48,986 nucleotides of DNA from Candidatus Borkfalkia avistercoris (GTDB taxonomy: Bacteria; Bacillota; Clostridia; Christensenellales; Borkfalkiaceae), in contig DXCL01000021.1 of NCBI GenBank assembly GCA_019115995.1, positions 1 through 48,986 on the forward strand. The letters run 5' to 3'. Positions 15,562 through 25,893 of the stretch are shown piece after piece. The notes under the pieces were generated by a model that worked only from the letters and a program-made list of their open reading frames with translations, was not told the origin of the DNA and made no database searches. The position numbers were made by a program, and so were the translations under genes. The stretch's first letter is position 1. Each line of letters opens with the position of its first letter.

Positions 15562-16182
15562 TTATTTGAGCGCGGCCGCGATGCGGGAGAAAACCTCGTC
15601 GATCGTGCCCACGCCGTCGATATTGATGAGTACGTTTTTGTTTTTGTAATATTCGATCAGGGGAGCCGTCTGTTCGTTGTAGACCTTCAAGCGGTTGCCG
15701 ACCGTCTCCTCGTTGTCGTCCTTTCTCTGATACAGCTCTCCGCCGCACTTTTCGCACGTCGTTTTGCCGTTCAGGAAGTTTACGTGATAGCTCTCTCCGC
15801 AGCTCTTGCATACGCGCCTGCCGCAGAGCCTATCCATCAGCAGGGAAAGATCGATGTCGATGTTGATGACCGCGTCGACCTTGGAGAATTTATCCAGCTC
15901 TTCCGCCTGGAAAAGGTTGCGGGGGAAGCCGTCGAGGAGGTAACCGTTTTTGCAGTCGTCCTCTTTGAGCCGTCCTTCCACGATCTTGCAGGTAACCTCG
16001 TCGGGCACGAGCTTGCCGTTGTCGGTATACGATTTGGCAAGGAGCCCGATCTCTGTTCCGCGCTTGATGTTGTCGCGGAAAATATCTCCCGTGGAGATGT
16101 GCGGAAGCCCGTATTTTTCAGAAATACGGGAGGCCTGCGTGCCTTTGCCCGCGCCGGGCGCGCCGAGAAGGATAATATTCAT
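15562..16182 (-). CDS. adk: Adenylate kinase with zinc-binding lid
   Basis: A 206-residue enzyme (AMP + ATP to 2 ADP). Its P-loop is GAPGAGKGTQ near the start, with DGFPRN in the NMP-binding region. The lid holds four cysteines, VCKSCGESY and TCEKCGGEL, the zinc-binding lid of Gram-positive enzymes. It is at the lower end of family length. Between it and secY are 68 bases with an 8-base GC hairpin (GCCCCGCG/CGCGGGGC) that lacks a T-run. Confidence 0.98.
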   Translation of the reverse strand: MNIILLGAPGAGKGTQASRISEKYGLPHISTGDIFRDNIKRGTEIGLLAKSYTDNGKLVPDEVTCKIVEGRLKEDDCKNGYLLDGFPRNLFQAEELDKFSKVDAVINIDIDLSLLMDRLCGRRVCKSCGESYHVNFLNGKTTCEKCGGELYQRKDDNEETVGNRLKVYNEQTAPLIEYYKNKNVLINIDGVGTIDEVFSRIAAALK

Positions 16183-16250
16183 GATTTCTCTCCCTTGATT
16201 TTAATGATTTTTCCGTTTGCCCCGCGTTTGGGCGCGGGGCAATGCGCTCT

Positions 16251-17573
16251 TTATTTAAGGAAGCCCTTATAATTCTTCATCATCAGCTTCGATTGCAGCT
16301 GCTTATCGAATTCGAGCGCGACCGAAACGACGATGAGGATACCTGTCGTGGAAAATACGTTCACGAAGCCCTCTCCGACGAAACTGAATACCAGCGAAGG
16401 AATGAACGCGACGAGCGACAGGAAGATTGCACCGAACAGCGTGATGCGGTTGGAGATCTTTTTCAGATAATCCGCCGTAGGCTTGCCGGGGCGAATGCCC
16501 GGAATGAAACCGCCGTTCTGCTGAATGCTCTTGGAAATGTCTTCGGGGTTGAACTGGATCTGCGCGTAGAAGAATGAGAACGCGAAGATCAGGAGGCAGA
16601 GCACGAGAATGTACGCCCATGCCCAGGGGCCCGTACCGCCGCTGATGTTTGTGCTGTACCAATCATATCCGCTCCAATTCGGAGTGAACAGCCCCATGAT
16701 AAGGTCGGGAAGGCTGATGATCGCAAACGCGAAGATCAGAGGCATGACCCCGCTGCCCGATATTTTGATGGGGATAACGGTGGACTGACCGCCGTACATC
16801 TTTCTGCCCTTGACCTGCTTTGCATACTGCACCGGAATGCGGCGCTCCGCGAGGTCGACCGTAACGATGAGCGCGAAGATGATGACGGCGAGCACGCAGA
16901 ATATGATGATGGAAACGAGCGTGGAAGCGCTGAATCCGTTTGCGATCGTATCCTGGATCGGCGCGATGATGAGCTGCTGCCCCGCCGTGGAGATGATACC
17001 CACGAAGATGATCATGGAAATACCGTTGCCGACGCCGTATTCGGTGATGCGTTCGCCAAGCCACATGGTGAGCATTGCGCCCGCCGTGTAGACGATCGCC
17101 ATGAATGCGTACGCGAGCCAGGTCTGATCCCAAAAGGGCGCAGTGTTGATCGCGCTGCTCTGATTTGCAAAGTTGATGATGACGCCGATGGACTGCACGA
17201 TGGCGAGCACCAGCGTGAGAATGCGGGTATAAGCCGCGATCTTCTTTTTGCCTTCTTCGCCCTGTTTCGACAGCCGTTCGAGTGCGGGTATACCGACCGC
17301 GAGCAGCTGCATGATGATGGACGCGTTGATGTACGGTCCTATGCCGAGCGCAAACAGCGTGCCCTGCGAGAGCGCGCCGCCCGTTACGGCGCTCATCAGC
17401 GTAAGAAAGTTATTCGCGCTGTCTCCCGAAAACAAGCTGGAAAATTCGCTCGAATCCAGCCCCGGAACGGGGATATAGCACCCCACCCTGTAAACGAGGA
17501 GCAAAAGCAGCGTGATGAAGATCTTTTTTCTGATCTCTTTTACTTTAAAAGCGTTCTTTAAAGTTTCGAACAT
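16251..17573 (-). CDS. secY: Protein translocase subunit SecY
   Basis: The 440-residue pore of the Sec translocase, with 10 membrane helices. It begins MFETLKNAFKVKEIRKKIFIT. Conserved text includes VGCYIPVPGLDSSEF before the plug, GIGPYINASIIMQLLAVGIPALERL, and PVQYAKQVKGRKMYGGQSTVIPIK in the ribosome-contacting cytoplasmic loop. It is 85 bases after rplO, one of the longer gaps in this cluster. Confidence 0.98.
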   Translation of the reverse strand: MFETLKNAFKVKEIRKKIFITLLLLLVYRVGCYIPVPGLDSSEFSSLFSGDSANNFLTLMSAVTGGALSQGTLFALGIGPYINASIIMQLLAVGIPALERLSKQGEEGKKKIAAYTRILTLVLAIVQSIGVIINFANQSSAINTAPFWDQTWLAYAFMAIVYTAGAMLTMWLGERITEYGVGNGISMIIFVGIISTAGQQLIIAPIQDTIANGFSASTLVSIIIFCVLAVIIFALIVTVDLAERRIPVQYAKQVKGRKMYGGQSTVIPIKISGSGVMPLIFAFAIISLPDLIMGLFTPNWSGYDWYSTNISGGTGPWAWAYILVLCLLIFAFSFFYAQIQFNPEDISKSIQQNGGFIPGIRPGKPTADYLKKISNRITLFGAIFLSLVAFIPSLVFSFVGEGFVNVFSTTGILIVVSVALEFDKQLQSKLMMKNYKGFLK

Positions 17574-17658
17574 CTTGTCCTCCCTTAAATTACGGTGTCC
17601 TGCTCAGGAAAGCGGAGGGCGAAAAGACGCCGCGCCCTGCGATGCTCCGAACGAGCGC

Positions 17659-18105
17659 TCACAGCGTTTCCGCCTTGCCGCCGGCCTTCTCGATCGCTTC
17701 TTTTGCGGAAGCGGAGAACTTGGCCGCCTTGACCGTAAGCGCAGCTTTCAGCTCGCCCGAGCCGAGCACTTTCAGTCCGCAGTTGTCTTTCACCTGCTTG
17801 GCAAGCTTGTTCGTCATGACGTATTCGTAATCGACTACGGTACCGTCTTCTGCGCTTGCCAGCTGAGAGAGGTTCACGATGACGTATTCCTTTTTGAATT
17901 TGTTGTTGAAACCGCGTTTGGGGAGTCTCCTGTGGATAGGAGTCTGACCGCCTTCGAAGCCCGGCCTTACGCCGCCGCCCGAACGCGCCCACTGGCCTTT
18001 ATGGCCCTTGCCGCTCGTTTTGCCGAGCCCGGAGCCGATGCCCCGTCCGAGCCTTTTGGCGGGAGTGTTCGCCCCGATCGCGGGTTGAATGGTATCGATT
18101 CTCAT
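17659..18105 (-). CDS. rplO: 50S ribosomal protein L15
   Basis: A 148-residue protein with the classic Gly/Arg/Lys-rich N-terminus ([21 protein letters not shown], Gly-rich extension reaching into 23S rRNA) and [17 protein letters not shown]. The C-terminal half is the globular domain ending KAGGKAETL. It begins 12 bases after rpmD. Confidence 0.98.
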   Translation of the reverse strand: MRIDTIQPAIGANTPAKRLGRGIGSGLGKTSGKGHKGQWARSGGGVRPGFEGGQTPIHRRLPKRGFNNKFKKEYVIVNLSQLASAEDGTVVDYEYVMTNKLAKQVKDNCGLKVLGSGELKAALTVKAAKFSASAKEAIEKAGGKAETL

Positions 18106-18117
18106 ATGCGAAGCTCC

Positions 18118-18297
18118 TTATACGTTTTCGACCTTGATCAGGTGCGAAACTTTTTTGATCTGTCCGCGAATGGCGGGCGTGTCTTCATGGATCCTGAAAG
18201 AACGGATCTTTTTGAGGCCGAGCGCCGCGACGGTATCCTTCTGCGTCTGCGTGCTGCCGATAGTGCTCTTGACGAGCGTTACTTTGATCTGTGCCAT
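18118..18297 (-). CDS. rpmD: 50S ribosomal protein L30
   Basis: A 59-residue protein beginning MAQIKVTLVKSTIGSTQTQK and continuing TVAALGLKKI, which match the L30 family (usually 58-62 residues). It lies between rpsE (13 bases) and rplO (12 bases), its standard position. Confidence 0.97.
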   Translation of the reverse strand: MAQIKVTLVKSTIGSTQTQKDTVAALGLKKIRSFRIHEDTPAIRGQIKKVSHLIKVENV

Positions 18298-18310
18298 TTT
18301 TACGCCCTCC

Positions 18311-18832
18311 TCAGCCCACGATCTCTTCGACGGCTTTGCCGCGGAGCGCCGCGACCTGTTCCGCCGTTTTCAGCTCGGCAAGGCCCGCGATGACCGCTTT
18401 GACGCAGTTTACGGGGTTGCTCGTGCCGTGAGACTTCGTTCTGATGTTTTTGATGCCCGCAGCTTCCATGACCGCACGCACGGGGCCGCCCGCGATAACG
18501 CCGGTACCTTCTTCGGCGGGGAGCATCAGAACGCTGCCCTTGCCGAACTTGCCCAGCACTTCGTGCGGAATGGTCGTATCCATCATGGGAACGGTGATGA
18601 GGTTCCTCTTGGCCTGCGCCTGCGCCTTTTCGATCGCTTCGGGAACTTCCTGTGCCTTGCCCGAGCCTACGCCGACCCTGCCCTTTCCGTCGCCCACGAC
18701 GACCAGAGCCGCAAAGCGCATGTTTTTGCCGCCCTTGACGACCTTGGTGACGCGGTTGACCTGAATGAGCTTTTTGATGAAACCGTCGTTCTCTTCCTGC
18801 CTTCTCTGAGGCCTTCTATCTTCTCTTGCCAT
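18311..18832 (-). CDS. rpsE: 30S ribosomal protein S5
   Basis: A 173-residue protein important for decoding accuracy. The double-stranded-RNA-like S5 domain ([20 protein letters not shown]) is followed by the C-terminal domain with [23 protein letters not shown] and [10 protein letters not shown]. It lies 14 bases after rplR. Confidence 0.98.
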   Translation of the reverse strand: MAREDRRPQRRQEENDGFIKKLIQVNRVTKVVKGGKNMRFAALVVVGDGKGRVGVGSGKAQEVPEAIEKAQAQAKRNLITVPMMDTTIPHEVLGKFGKGSVLMLPAEEGTGVIAGGPVRAVMEAAGIKNIRTKSHGTSNPVNCVKAVIAGLAELKTAEQVAALRGKAVEEIVG

Positions 18833-18846
18833 TTAACTTTCTCCTG

Positions 18847-19215
18847 TCAGAATTTAAGTCCGGCTTCTCTCGCGCCGTCGGCAACGCTCTTTACACGGCC
18901 CGTGTAAATGTATCCGCCCCTGTCGAAAACGACCGTTTCGATGCCTGCGGCGAGCGCCTTTTTCGCGGCCTCTTCGCCGACGACCTTGGCAGCTTCCGTC
19001 TTGGTGAGATCTTTGATCTTTTCCTTGACCGCCTTTTCCATCGTGGACGCGGAAACGAGCGTTACGCCCTTCACGTCGTCGATAACCTGAACGTAAATGT
19101 GATTGAGACTCCTGTAAACGCTGAATCTGGGCGTTTGAGCCGTTCCGGAGATCTTTTTTCTTACGCGCGCGTGCCTTTGCACTCTGTCTGCGTTTTTATC
19201 TTTTTTCGAAATCAT
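18847..19215 (-). CDS. rplR: 50S ribosomal protein L18
   Basis: A 122-residue 5S rRNA-binding protein. [20 protein letters not shown] and [24 protein letters not shown] are family signatures. It lies 13 bases after rplF. Confidence 0.98.
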   Translation of the reverse strand: MISKKDKNADRVQRHARVRKKISGTAQTPRFSVYRSLNHIYVQVIDDVKGVTLVSASTMEKAVKEKIKDLTKTEAAKVVGEEAAKKALAAGIETVVFDRGGYIYTGRVKSVADGAREAGLKF

Positions 19216-19228
19216 GTTTTACGCTCCT

Positions 19229-19768
19229 TTATTTACCGGCTGTCTTGCCTTCCTTGCGCTCGATCACTTCGTCTTTATAGCGGATACCGTAGCCGTGGTA
19301 AGGCTCGGGCTCGCGGATCGAACGGATATTCGCGGCGACCTGACCGACCTTCACCTTATCGATGCCGGAAACGGAAATTTCCGTCTGCGTGGGGCAATCC
19401 AGCTTGATGCCCTCGATCTCCGCAAATTCGATGGGGTGAGAATAGCCGACGTTGAGAACAATTTTGTTGCCCTGCTTGGCTACCTTGTAACCGACTCCGT
19501 TGATCACGAGGGATTTGGTGTAGCCGTTGGTGACGCCGACGACCATATTGTGGAGCAAAGCCCTGTAAAGGCCGTGCTTTGCCCGAAGCTCTTTCGTGTC
19601 GTTCGCTCTCGTAAGGGTGGCATTGCCGCCCTCTACGGCGACGGCGATCTGCGGATCGATGTCCTGCGTGAGCGTGCCCTTGGGCCCTTTGACCGTCATG
19701 ACGCCTTCTTTCACGTCTACGGTAACGCCCGCGGGGATCGCTACGGGAGCTCTTCCTACTCTCGACAT
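19229..19768 (-). CDS. rplF: 50S ribosomal protein L6
   Basis: A 179-residue protein near the factor-binding site of the 50S subunit, with two similar alpha-beta domains. The start MSRVGRAPVAIPAGVTV at 19768 is used because GGAGG lies 10 bases before it and the longer frame runs into rpsH. The C-terminal EPEPYHGYGIRYKDEVI is diagnostic. Confidence 0.98.
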   Translation of the reverse strand: MSRVGRAPVAIPAGVTVDVKEGVMTVKGPKGTLTQDIDPQIAVAVEGGNATLTRANDTKELRAKHGLYRALLHNMVVGVTNGYTKSLVINGVGYKVAKQGNKIVLNVGYSHPIEFAEIEGIKLDCPTQTEISVSGIDKVKVGQVAANIRSIREPEPYHGYGIRYKDEVIERKEGKTAGK

Positions 19769-19781
19769 AATTCTTGCCTCC

Positions 19782-20171
19782 TTACCAGACAAAGCAGAGC
19801 ATTTCGCCGCCAACGTTCGCGGCCTTTGCCTGTCTGTCCGTCATTATTCCTTTGGAAGTGGAAACGATCGCCGTGCCGAGGCCGCCCAAAACCTTGGGCA
19901 TGTTGCCGGCGCCCGCGTATTTGCGCAGGCCGGGCTTGGATACCCTTTTCAGCCCCGAGATGACCGATTTGCCTTCCGCATATTTGAGCGTGATCACGAT
20001 CTTGCCGGAAAGCCCGTCTTCTACGAACTCGACGTTTTTGACGTAACCTTCTTCCAAAAGAATGTTCGCGATCGCCTTTTTCATATTGGAAGCGGGCACT
20101 TCGACCGTCTCATGCTTCGCGGTAAGCGCGTTCCTGATTCTTGTAAGCATATCTGCGATGGGATCTGTCAT
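19782..20171 (-). CDS. rpsH: 30S ribosomal protein S8
   Basis: A 129-residue protein. It starts [15 protein letters not shown] and contains [24 protein letters not shown] and [22 protein letters not shown], all typical. In enterobacteria S8 represses the spc operon by binding its mRNA; no such site was identified here. It is 11 bases after rpsN. Confidence 0.98.
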   Translation of the reverse strand: MTDPIADMLTRIRNALTAKHETVEVPASNMKKAIANILLEEGYVKNVEFVEDGLSGKIVITLKYAEGKSVISGLKRVSKPGLRKYAGAGNMPKVLGGLGTAIVSTSKGIMTDRQAKAANVGGEMLCFVW

Positions 20172-20182
20172 GATGTGCCTCC

Positions 20183-20368
20183 TTACCAGCTCGCCTTTTT
20201 CACGCCGGGGATCTGCCCCTTATACGCGAGGTTGCGGAAACAGATACGGCAGATGCCGTATTTGCGCAGGACCGCGTGCGGCCTGCCGCAGATGCTGCAA
20301 CGCGTATACGCTCTCGTGCTGTATTTAGGCGTTCTCTGCTGCTTGTTGATCATTGATTTTTTAGCCAT
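20183..20368 (-). CDS. rpsN: 30S ribosomal protein S14, type Z
   Basis: A 61-residue zinc-binding S14. Two CxxC pairs are visible, CSIC (24-27) and CRIC (40-43), and the C-terminus [11 protein letters not shown] is that of the short zinc form rather than the 100-residue zinc-free form. It lies 14 bases after rplE. Confidence 0.97.
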   Translation of the reverse strand: MAKKSMINKQQRTPKYSTRAYTRCSICGRPHAVLRKYGICRICFRNLAYKGQIPGVKKASW

Positions 20369-20382
20369 GTCTCGAAATCTCC

Positions 20383-20940
20383 TTATTTCTTGAAGGGCAT
20401 TCCCATAGCCCCGAGAAGCTCTCTCGCCTCTTCGTCCGTCTTCGCCGTCGTGACGAAGCAGATGTCGAAGCCCCTGATCTTTTCCACCTGATCGTAGGAA
20501 ATTTCGGGGAAGATGAGCTGTTCTTTTACGCCGAGCGCGTAATTGCCTCTTCCGTCAAAAGAATTCGCGGATACGCCGCGGAAATCTCTCACTCTGGGGA
20601 GCGCGATGGACACGAATTTATCGTAAAAATCGTACATTCTGTCTTTGCGGAGGGTGACCTTCAAACCGACGGACATGCCCTCTCTGACCTTGAAGTTCGC
20701 GACCGATTTTTTCGCCTTGGTGATGACGGGCTTCTGACCCGCGATCGCTTTGAGCTCGTCGTGCGCGATCTGTACGCTCTTCGCGTTGTCTTTGATGTCG
20801 CCGAGACCGGCATTGATGACGATCTTGACGAGCTTGGGGACTTCGTTCACGTTTTTATAGTTGAATTTTTTGATGAGGTAAGGGACGACTTCTTTATCGT
20901 AAGCCTCCTTTACCCTGCTCTTATACACTTTTTCAGCCAT
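20383..20940 (-). CDS. rplE: 50S ribosomal protein L5
   Basis: A 185-residue 5S rRNA-binding protein. [39 protein letters not shown] and [19 protein letters not shown] are conserved blocks. It lies 11 bases after rplX. Confidence 0.98.
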   Translation of the reverse strand: MAEKVYKSRVKEAYDKEVVPYLIKKFNYKNVNEVPKLVKIVINAGLGDIKDNAKSVQIAHDELKAIAGQKPVITKAKKSVANFKVREGMSVGLKVTLRKDRMYDFYDKFVSIALPRVRDFRGVSANSFDGRGNYALGVKEQLIFPEISYDQVEKIRGFDICFVTTAKTDEEARELLGAMGMPFKK

Positions 20941-20951
20941 TTCCGTTCACC

Positions 20952-21383
20952 TCAGTCCTTCTTCTCTTCCGCGGCGGCTTCCGTTTTCGCGGTTCTCTTT
21001 CTCGTCCTCTTCTTGGGAGCCTCTTCCGCCTTCTTGTCGGCGGCCTTAGCCTGCTTCTTGTAAGCCTTATCGAGAACGTTGCCGCACTTGCAGACGCGCA
21101 CTTTCTTCATTTTGCCGTCCTGCTCTACGAAGGCGTGCTTCACCCTCGTCGCCTTGCCGCATTTGTCGCAGATGACCATGACGTTGGAAACGTCGATGGC
21201 GCCTTCGCGCTCGACGATGCCGGAAACGTCGGTGGCCTTTCTCGCTTTCATATGTTTCTTTTGGAGGTTCACGCCCTGCACGGTGACGCGGCCGGCCTTG
21301 GGGGAAGTGGAGACCACCCTGCCCGTTTTGCCCTTGTCTTTGCCCGCGATCACGAGGACGTTGTCATTCAATTTTACGTTCAT
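20952..21383 (-). CDS. rplX: 50S ribosomal protein L24 with extended basic tail
   Basis: An assembly-initiating L24 with an N-terminal KOW domain (DNVLVIAGKDKGKTGRVV) and the usual GGIVERE-like segment SGIVEREGAIDVSNVM. CDKCGKATRV...CKCGN forms a possible zinc ribbon. At 143 residues it is longer than the usual 100-115: the last 35 residues are a Lys/Ala/Glu/Arg-rich tail (AADKKAEEAPKKRTRKRTAK). Confidence 0.96.
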   Translation of the reverse strand: MNVKLNDNVLVIAGKDKGKTGRVVSTSPKAGRVTVQGVNLQKKHMKARKATDVSGIVEREGAIDVSNVMVICDKCGKATRVKHAFVEQDGKMKKVRVCKCGNVLDKAYKKQAKAADKKAEEAPKKRTRKRTAKTEAAAEEKKD

Positions 21384-21395
21384 ACGCCTTCCTCC

Positions 21396-21764
21396 TTACA
21401 GCACTTCGGGGGCGAGAGAGATGATTCTCATGTAATCTTTATCCCTCAGTTCCCTCGCGATGGGCCCGAAGATACGGGTTCCCCTCGGCTGCTTCTGATT
21501 ATCTATGATGACGGCGGCGTTGTCGTCGAAACGGATATACGTTCCGTCCGCCCTTCTGATGCCCTTGCTGGTTCTGACGATGACCGCCTTTACGACCTCG
21601 CCCTTTTTGACGGCGCCGTCGGGAGCAGCGGTCTTTACGCTCGCGATGATCACGTCGCCGATGTTGCCGCTTTTCCTGAACGAACCGCCCAGAACCCTGA
21701 TGCACATGAGCTCTTTCGCGCCGGAGTTGTCCGCCGCTTTAAGCCTTGTCTGTGGTTGTATCAT
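21396..21764 (-). CDS. rplN: 50S ribosomal protein L14
   Basis: A 122-residue highly conserved protein that forms intersubunit contacts. [21 protein letters not shown] and [18 protein letters not shown] are diagnostic. It lies 12 bases before rplX and 24 bases after rpsQ. Confidence 0.98.
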   Translation of the reverse strand: MIQPQTRLKAADNSGAKELMCIRVLGGSFRKSGNIGDVIIASVKTAAPDGAVKKGEVVKAVIVRTSKGIRRADGTYIRFDDNAAVIIDNQKQPRGTRIFGPIARELRDKDYMRIISLAPEVL

Positions 21765-21788
21765 ATGGCTCTTTTCTCCTTGATTTTA

Positions 21789-22043
21789 TTACTTCGCCTT
21801 TTCGATGATCTCGGCAACTCTCCAATTCTTGTCTTTGCTGAGCTTTCTCGTCTCTACGATGCGCACCCTGTCGCCCAAGCCGCACTCGTTCGTCTCGTCG
21901 TGCGCCTTCACCTTTTTGGTCTTGGTGATGGTCTTTTTATAGAGGGGGTGCGTGCTCTTGTCTACGATGGCGACGACGACCGTCTTATCCATTTTATCGG
22001 AAACGACGAGCCCGACTCTTTCTTTTCTCAAATTTCTTTCCAT
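21789..22043 (-). CDS. rpsQ: 30S ribosomal protein S17
   Basis: An 84-residue OB-fold protein ([17 protein letters not shown]). The start is set at the ATG at 22043 ([11 protein letters not shown]): AAGGAAGG is about 8 bases before it, while an in-frame GTG at 22052 directly abuts that site. Confidence 0.97.
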   Translation of the reverse strand: MERNLRKERVGLVVSDKMDKTVVVAIVDKSTHPLYKKTITKTKKVKAHDETNECGLGDRVRIVETRKLSKDKNWRVAEIIEKAK

Positions 22044-22057
22044 GTCTGACACCTTCC

Positions 22058-22258
22058 TTAACCCTTCGCTTTGAGCTCTCTCTCACGGATAACCGTGTTC
22101 ACCCTCGCGATGTCTTTTTTGCAAGACGCAATCGTCATAGGATTTTCAAGCTGACCGGATGCATGACGGAAACGGAGATTGAAAAGTTCTGTTTTCAGCT
22201 CGCTCAATTTATTTTTGAGTTCTTCGTCGGTCATGCCGTGAAGTTCTTTCCCTTTCAT
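22058..22258 (-). CDS. rpmC: 50S ribosomal protein L29
   Basis: A 66-residue two-helix protein at the tunnel exit ([21 protein letters not shown]). Its ATG shares one base with the rplP stop (TAATG), implying coupled translation. Confidence 0.97.
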   Translation of the reverse strand: MKGKELHGMTDEELKNKLSELKTELFNLRFRHASGQLENPMTIASCKKDIARVNTVIRERELKAKG

Positions 22259-22731
22259 TAACCTTCACCGCCTTCTGTGATTTTTTCGCCGCCCTCGGGG
22301 ATCTCTCCCGTGACGGGGTTAGCCTGCCCTTTGACCATGAATTTGGTCTTGATGGGCAGCTTGTGGCCCGCAAGACGCATAGCCTCGCGCGCGATGTCTT
22401 CGGGAACGCCCGCCATTTCGAACATCACCCTGCCCGGCTTTACGACCGCGACCCAGTATTCGACCGCGCCTTTACCGGAACCCATACGGGATTCGGCGGG
22501 GTGCCTCGTGATAGGCTTGTGCGGGAAAATGTCGATCCAGACCTGCCCGCCGCGCTTGATAAATCTCGTCATCGCGATACGGGCCGCCTCGATCTGGCGG
22601 GAGGTGATCCTCGCGCCCTCGACGGCGACCAGGCCGTATTCGCCGTAAGCGACCTTGTTGCCCTTATGCGCCTGGCCCTTGATCTTGCCGCGATGCTGTC
22701 TTCTTCTCTTTACTCTCTTCGGAATTAACAT
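22258..22731 (-). CDS. rplP: 50S ribosomal protein L16
   Basis: A protein of 157 residues. [35 protein letters not shown] and [18 protein letters not shown] are family hallmarks. The C-terminus has about 12 extra Gly/Glu-rich residues ([16 protein letters not shown]). It overlaps rpsC and rpmC by one base each (TAATG at both junctions). Confidence 0.98.
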   Translation of the reverse strand: MLIPKRVKRRRQHRGKIKGQAHKGNKVAYGEYGLVAVEGARITSRQIEAARIAMTRFIKRGGQVWIDIFPHKPITRHPAESRMGSGKGAVEYWVAVVKPGRVMFEMAGVPEDIAREAMRLAGHKLPIKTKFMVKGQANPVTGEIPEGGEKITEGGEG

Positions 22732-23390
22732 TACTGTTCTCCTCCTTCATGCGCCTTGGCTTTGAGGATCTCGCCTTTGTAGATCCAGACCTTGACGCCG
22801 ATCATGCCGAACGTGGTGTGCGCTTCGGCAAATCCGTAATCGATGTCCGCGCGGAGCGTTTGCAGAGGAATGGAGCCCTCGTGATACTGCTCGCAGCGCG
22901 CGATCTCAGCGCCGTCGAGACGGCCGGAAACCATCATCTTTACGCCCTTGACGCCCGAACGCATCGCGCGGCCGATCGCCTGCTTCATCGCGCGGCGGAA
23001 AGACATACGCTTTTCGAGCTGCTGCGCGACGCCTTCCGCTACGAGCTGGGCGTCCGCGTCGGGCTTTCTTACCTCCGTCACGTTGATGACGACGTTTTTG
23101 CCCTTCGTGAGCTTGGAGAGGTCTTTTTTGATGACTTCGATCTCCGCGCCCGCCTTGCCGATCAGAACGCCGGGCTTGCCCGTGTAAACGGTAACGACGA
23201 TCCTGTTCGCAGCCCTTTCGATGGCGATCCTGCTGATGGAAGCGCTGTAATATTTATCTTTGATGAATTTGCGGATATCGTAATCCTCTTTCAGATATTT
23301 GCCGAAATCCTTTTTATCGGCATACCACTGGGTGTCCCAGCCCTTGATTACGCCGACTCTCAAACCGTGCGGATTAACTTTCTGTCCCAT
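22731..23390 (-). CDS. rpsC: 30S ribosomal protein S3
   Basis: A 219-residue protein at the mRNA entry site. [19 protein letters not shown], the KH domain ([18 protein letters not shown]) and the C-terminal [17 protein letters not shown]-like segment are present. It lies 14 bases after rplV. Confidence 0.98.
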   Translation of the reverse strand: MGQKVNPHGLRVGVIKGWDTQWYADKKDFGKYLKEDYDIRKFIKDKYYSASISRIAIERAANRIVVTVYTGKPGVLIGKAGAEIEVIKKDLSKLTKGKNVVINVTEVRKPDADAQLVAEGVAQQLEKRMSFRRAMKQAIGRAMRSGVKGVKMMVSGRLDGAEIARCEQYHEGSIPLQTLRADIDYGFAEAHTTFGMIGVKVWIYKGEILKAKAHEGGEQ

Positions 23391-23404
23391 TTTACGTTCT
23401 CTCC

Positions 23405-23794
23405 TTAATTGCTCTTCACATCGAGAATGACCGTGATGTGGCTGGTTCTTTTGAGAATGGAATGGCCTCTGCCCTTGGAAACGGGCTGCATTCTTTTGAG
23501 CGTGGGGCCCTGATCCGCAAACGCCTCGGCAACGATCAGGTCGCCCCTGTCCATGCCGAAATTGTGCTCCGCGTTCGCCGCCGCGGAAAGGAGAACCTTT
23601 CTGACCGGCTCGGCGGAAATAATGTTCGCGTATTCGAGGATCGCCGCGGCTTCGTTCACGCTCTTGCCCCTGATGAGGGTGAGCGCCCTTCTCACTTTAT
23701 AAGGAGACATTCTGATATGTCTTGCGGTCGCGTAAGGGCGTTTGTCCCTGCTTTCCGCGATCTTTTTCGTCTTTTCACGAGTATTCGTAGCCAT
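23405..23794 (-). CDS. rplV: 50S ribosomal protein L22
   Basis: A 129-residue protein whose beta-hairpin lines the exit tunnel ([21 protein letters not shown]). The helical part [19 protein letters not shown] is standard. An N-terminal Lys/Arg-rich extension of about 15 residues precedes the conserved domain. Confidence 0.98.
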   Translation of the reverse strand: MATNTREKTKKIAESRDKRPYATARHIRMSPYKVRRALTLIRGKSVNEAAAILEYANIISAEPVRKVLLSAAANAEHNFGMDRGDLIVAEAFADQGPTLKRMQPVSKGRGHSILKRTSHITVILDVKSN

Positions 23795-23808
23795 TTATGC
23801 GACCTCCT

Positions 23809-24090
23809 TTACTTCTTAGCCCCGGTCGTTTTGCCGCCCGAGTGCCCCTTGAAGGTTCTCGTCGGAGCGAACTCGCCGAGCTTGCAGCCGACCATATCTT
23901 CGGTGATGTACACGGGAACGTGCTTTTTGCCGTCGTGCACGGCGATCGTGTGACCGACCATCTGAGGGAAGATCGTCGACGCTCTCGACCATGTTTTCAA
24001 AACTTTTTTATCGTTGGCCGCGTTGAGCTCCTCCACTCTTTTGAGGAGACGTTCTTCAACGTAAGGCCCTTTCTTTACGCTTCTGCTCAT
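23809..24090 (-). CDS. rpsS: 30S ribosomal protein S19
   Basis: A 93-residue head protein. [20 protein letters not shown] and [20 protein letters not shown] match the family closely. It lies 15 bases after rplB. Confidence 0.98.
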   Translation of the reverse strand: MSRSVKKGPYVEERLLKRVEELNAANDKKVLKTWSRASTIFPQMVGHTIAVHDGKKHVPVYITEDMVGCKLGEFAPTRTFKGHSGGKTTGAKK

Positions 24091-24105
24091 TAAAGTGATC
24101 CTCCC

Positions 24106-24933
24106 TTAATTGATCCTTTTGAGAATGAACTTGTCGGTGACGTTCTTCTTCTTTCTCGTCTTATAACCCAGAGCAGGCTTGCCCCAAGGGGTCATAGGGC
24201 CGGCATGGCCGACAGGGCTCTTGCCTTCGCCGCCGCCGTGAGGGTGATCGTTCGGGTTCATGACGGAACCGCGCACCGTAGGCTTTACGCCCAAGTGACG
24301 GGTCTTGCCCGCTTTACCGATAGAAACGATCTCGTGCTCGACGTTGCCGACCTGCCCGATCGTGGCGCGGCACTTGACGGATACGAGCCTCATTTCGCCG
24401 CTGGGCATTTTCAGGGTCGCATAAGCGCCCTCTTTTGCCATCAGCTGCGCGGAAATGCCCGCAGCCCTCGCGACCTGACCGCCCTTGCCGGGCTGCAACT
24501 CGATATTGTGTACCATCGTACCGACGGGAATGTTCTCGAAGGGGAGGCAGTTGCCCGCCTTGATGTCGGCCTCGGGGCCGCTCATCACCTTGTCGCCGAC
24601 ATTCAGCCCGACAGGCGCGAGGATATACCTCTTTTCGCCGTCGGCATACTGCAAGAGCGCGATGTTCGCGCTGCGGTTGGGATCGTACTGAATGCTCTTG
24701 ACCGTTGCGGCAATGCCGTCTTTGTTGCGCTTGAAGTCGATGATGCGGTATTTTCTTCTGTTGCCGCCGCCGATGTGGCGAACGGTGATCTTGCCCTGAT
24801 TGTTCCTGCCGCCGCTCTTTCTCATATCCTCCACGAGGCTTCTCTCGGGCTTCGTTTCGGTGATCTCCTCGTAGGTGTGCACCGTCATGAAACGGCGCGC
24901 GGCAGAGGTAGGTTTATATCTCTTGATAGCCAT
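24106..24933 (-). CDS. rplB: 50S ribosomal protein L2
   Basis: A 275-residue protein near the peptidyl-transferase centre. It holds [19 protein letters not shown] and [20 protein letters not shown] with the conserved His involved in peptide-bond formation. GGAGG-like AGGAAC precedes the ATG; it lies 29 bases after rplW. Confidence 0.98.
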   Translation of the reverse strand: MAIKRYKPTSAARRFMTVHTYEEITETKPERSLVEDMRKSGGRNNQGKITVRHIGGGNRRKYRIIDFKRNKDGIAATVKSIQYDPNRSANIALLQYADGEKRYILAPVGLNVGDKVMSGPEADIKAGNCLPFENIPVGTMVHNIELQPGKGGQVARAAGISAQLMAKEGAYATLKMPSGEMRLVSVKCRATIGQVGNVEHEIVSIGKAGKTRHLGVKPTVRGSVMNPNDHPHGGGEGKSPVGHAGPMTPWGKPALGYKTRKKKNVTDKFILKRIN

Positions 24934-24962
24934 TTTACTTTGTTCCTCCGATGAATCTCAGG

Positions 24963-25253
24963 TTAAGACAGCGAATTGAAATATTCGATGGGTTTGCTGT
25001 CTTTTTTCAGCTGAACGACGGCTTTTTTGTAGGAGGAAGTGAGACCTTCGTTCCTGCCCATTCTTTTCAGCTTGCCGCGCACGTTGCACGTGTTTACGCT
25101 GTCAACTTTGACCCCGAAGAGCTGCTCGACGGCAAGTTTGATCTCCGTCTTGTTCGCGCTCTTCGCCACTTTGAAGGTGTATTTTTTGTCGGCGATGCCG
25201 TCGTAACCTTTCTCGGTGAGAATGGGCTTGATGATAATGTCTTCCGCTCTCAT
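24963..25253 (-). CDS. rplW: 50S ribosomal protein L23
   Basis: A 96-residue tunnel-exit protein, the docking site for trigger factor and [26 protein letters not shown] and [20 protein letters not shown] are typical. Its ATG overlaps the rplD stop by one base (TAATG). Confidence 0.97.
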   Translation of the reverse strand: MRAEDIIIKPILTEKGYDGIADKKYTFKVAKSANKTEIKLAVEQLFGVKVDSVNTCNVRGKLKRMGRNEGLTSSYKKAVVQLKKDSKPIEYFNSLS

Positions 25254-25879
25254 TATGCTCCGTAGACCTCCTGTATTTTCTCCACGGCGCCGCGGGTCAG
25301 AACGACTTTCGCGTTCGCGACCACTTCGTAGGTGTTGATCTCGGCTACGGGCATCGTGCTCAGTTTCTGGATATTCCTCGCCGCGAGGATAACGTTGACG
25401 TCGTCGTTGTCCATCACTACGAGCGTGCGCTTGTCAAGTTTGAGCGCATCGAGGAATTTGACCATCTCTTTCGTTTTGGGCGCGCTCACTTCGAGTTTGT
25501 CCACAACGATCAGCTCGCCGTCCGCCACTTTTTTGGAGAGGGCGGAGAACAGCGCGTTCCTTTTCGCTTCCGCGTTCATCTTTTTGGAGAAGTCGCGGCT
25601 CTTGGGCGCGAACACGACGCCGCCCTTCGTCCACTGCGGTGCGCGGATGGAACCCTGACGCGCGCGGCCGGTGCCCTTCTGGCGCCACGGCTTCGCGCCG
25701 CCGCCGCGTACCTCGGTGCGGGTGAGGGTGCTCTTCGTGCCCTGCCTGTCGTTGGCAAGACGCGTTACGACTGCCTGATGAATCAAAGGCTCGTTGTATT
25801 CCGCATTGAAGATCTTGTCGGAAAGCTGCATTTCGCCTGCAACCGAGCCGTCCATTTTATATACTTTTACGCTAGGCAT
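25253..25879 (-). CDS. rplD: 50S ribosomal protein L4
   Basis: A 208-residue protein with an extended loop into the exit tunnel ([20 protein letters not shown]). In enterobacteria L4 also represses its own S10 operon through the mRNA leader. A structured leader is present here before rpsJ, but no sequence match to the E. coli site was recognised. Confidence 0.98.
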   Translation of the reverse strand: MPSVKVYKMDGSVAGEMQLSDKIFNAEYNEPLIHQAVVTRLANDRQGTKSTLTRTEVRGGGAKPWRQKGTGRARQGSIRAPQWTKGGVVFAPKSRDFSKKMNAEAKRNALFSALSKKVADGELIVVDKLEVSAPKTKEMVKFLDALKLDKRTLVVMDNDDVNVILAARNIQKLSTMPVAEINTYEVVANAKVVLTRGAVEKIQEVYGA

Positions 25880-25893
25880 ATCTTCTTCTCTCC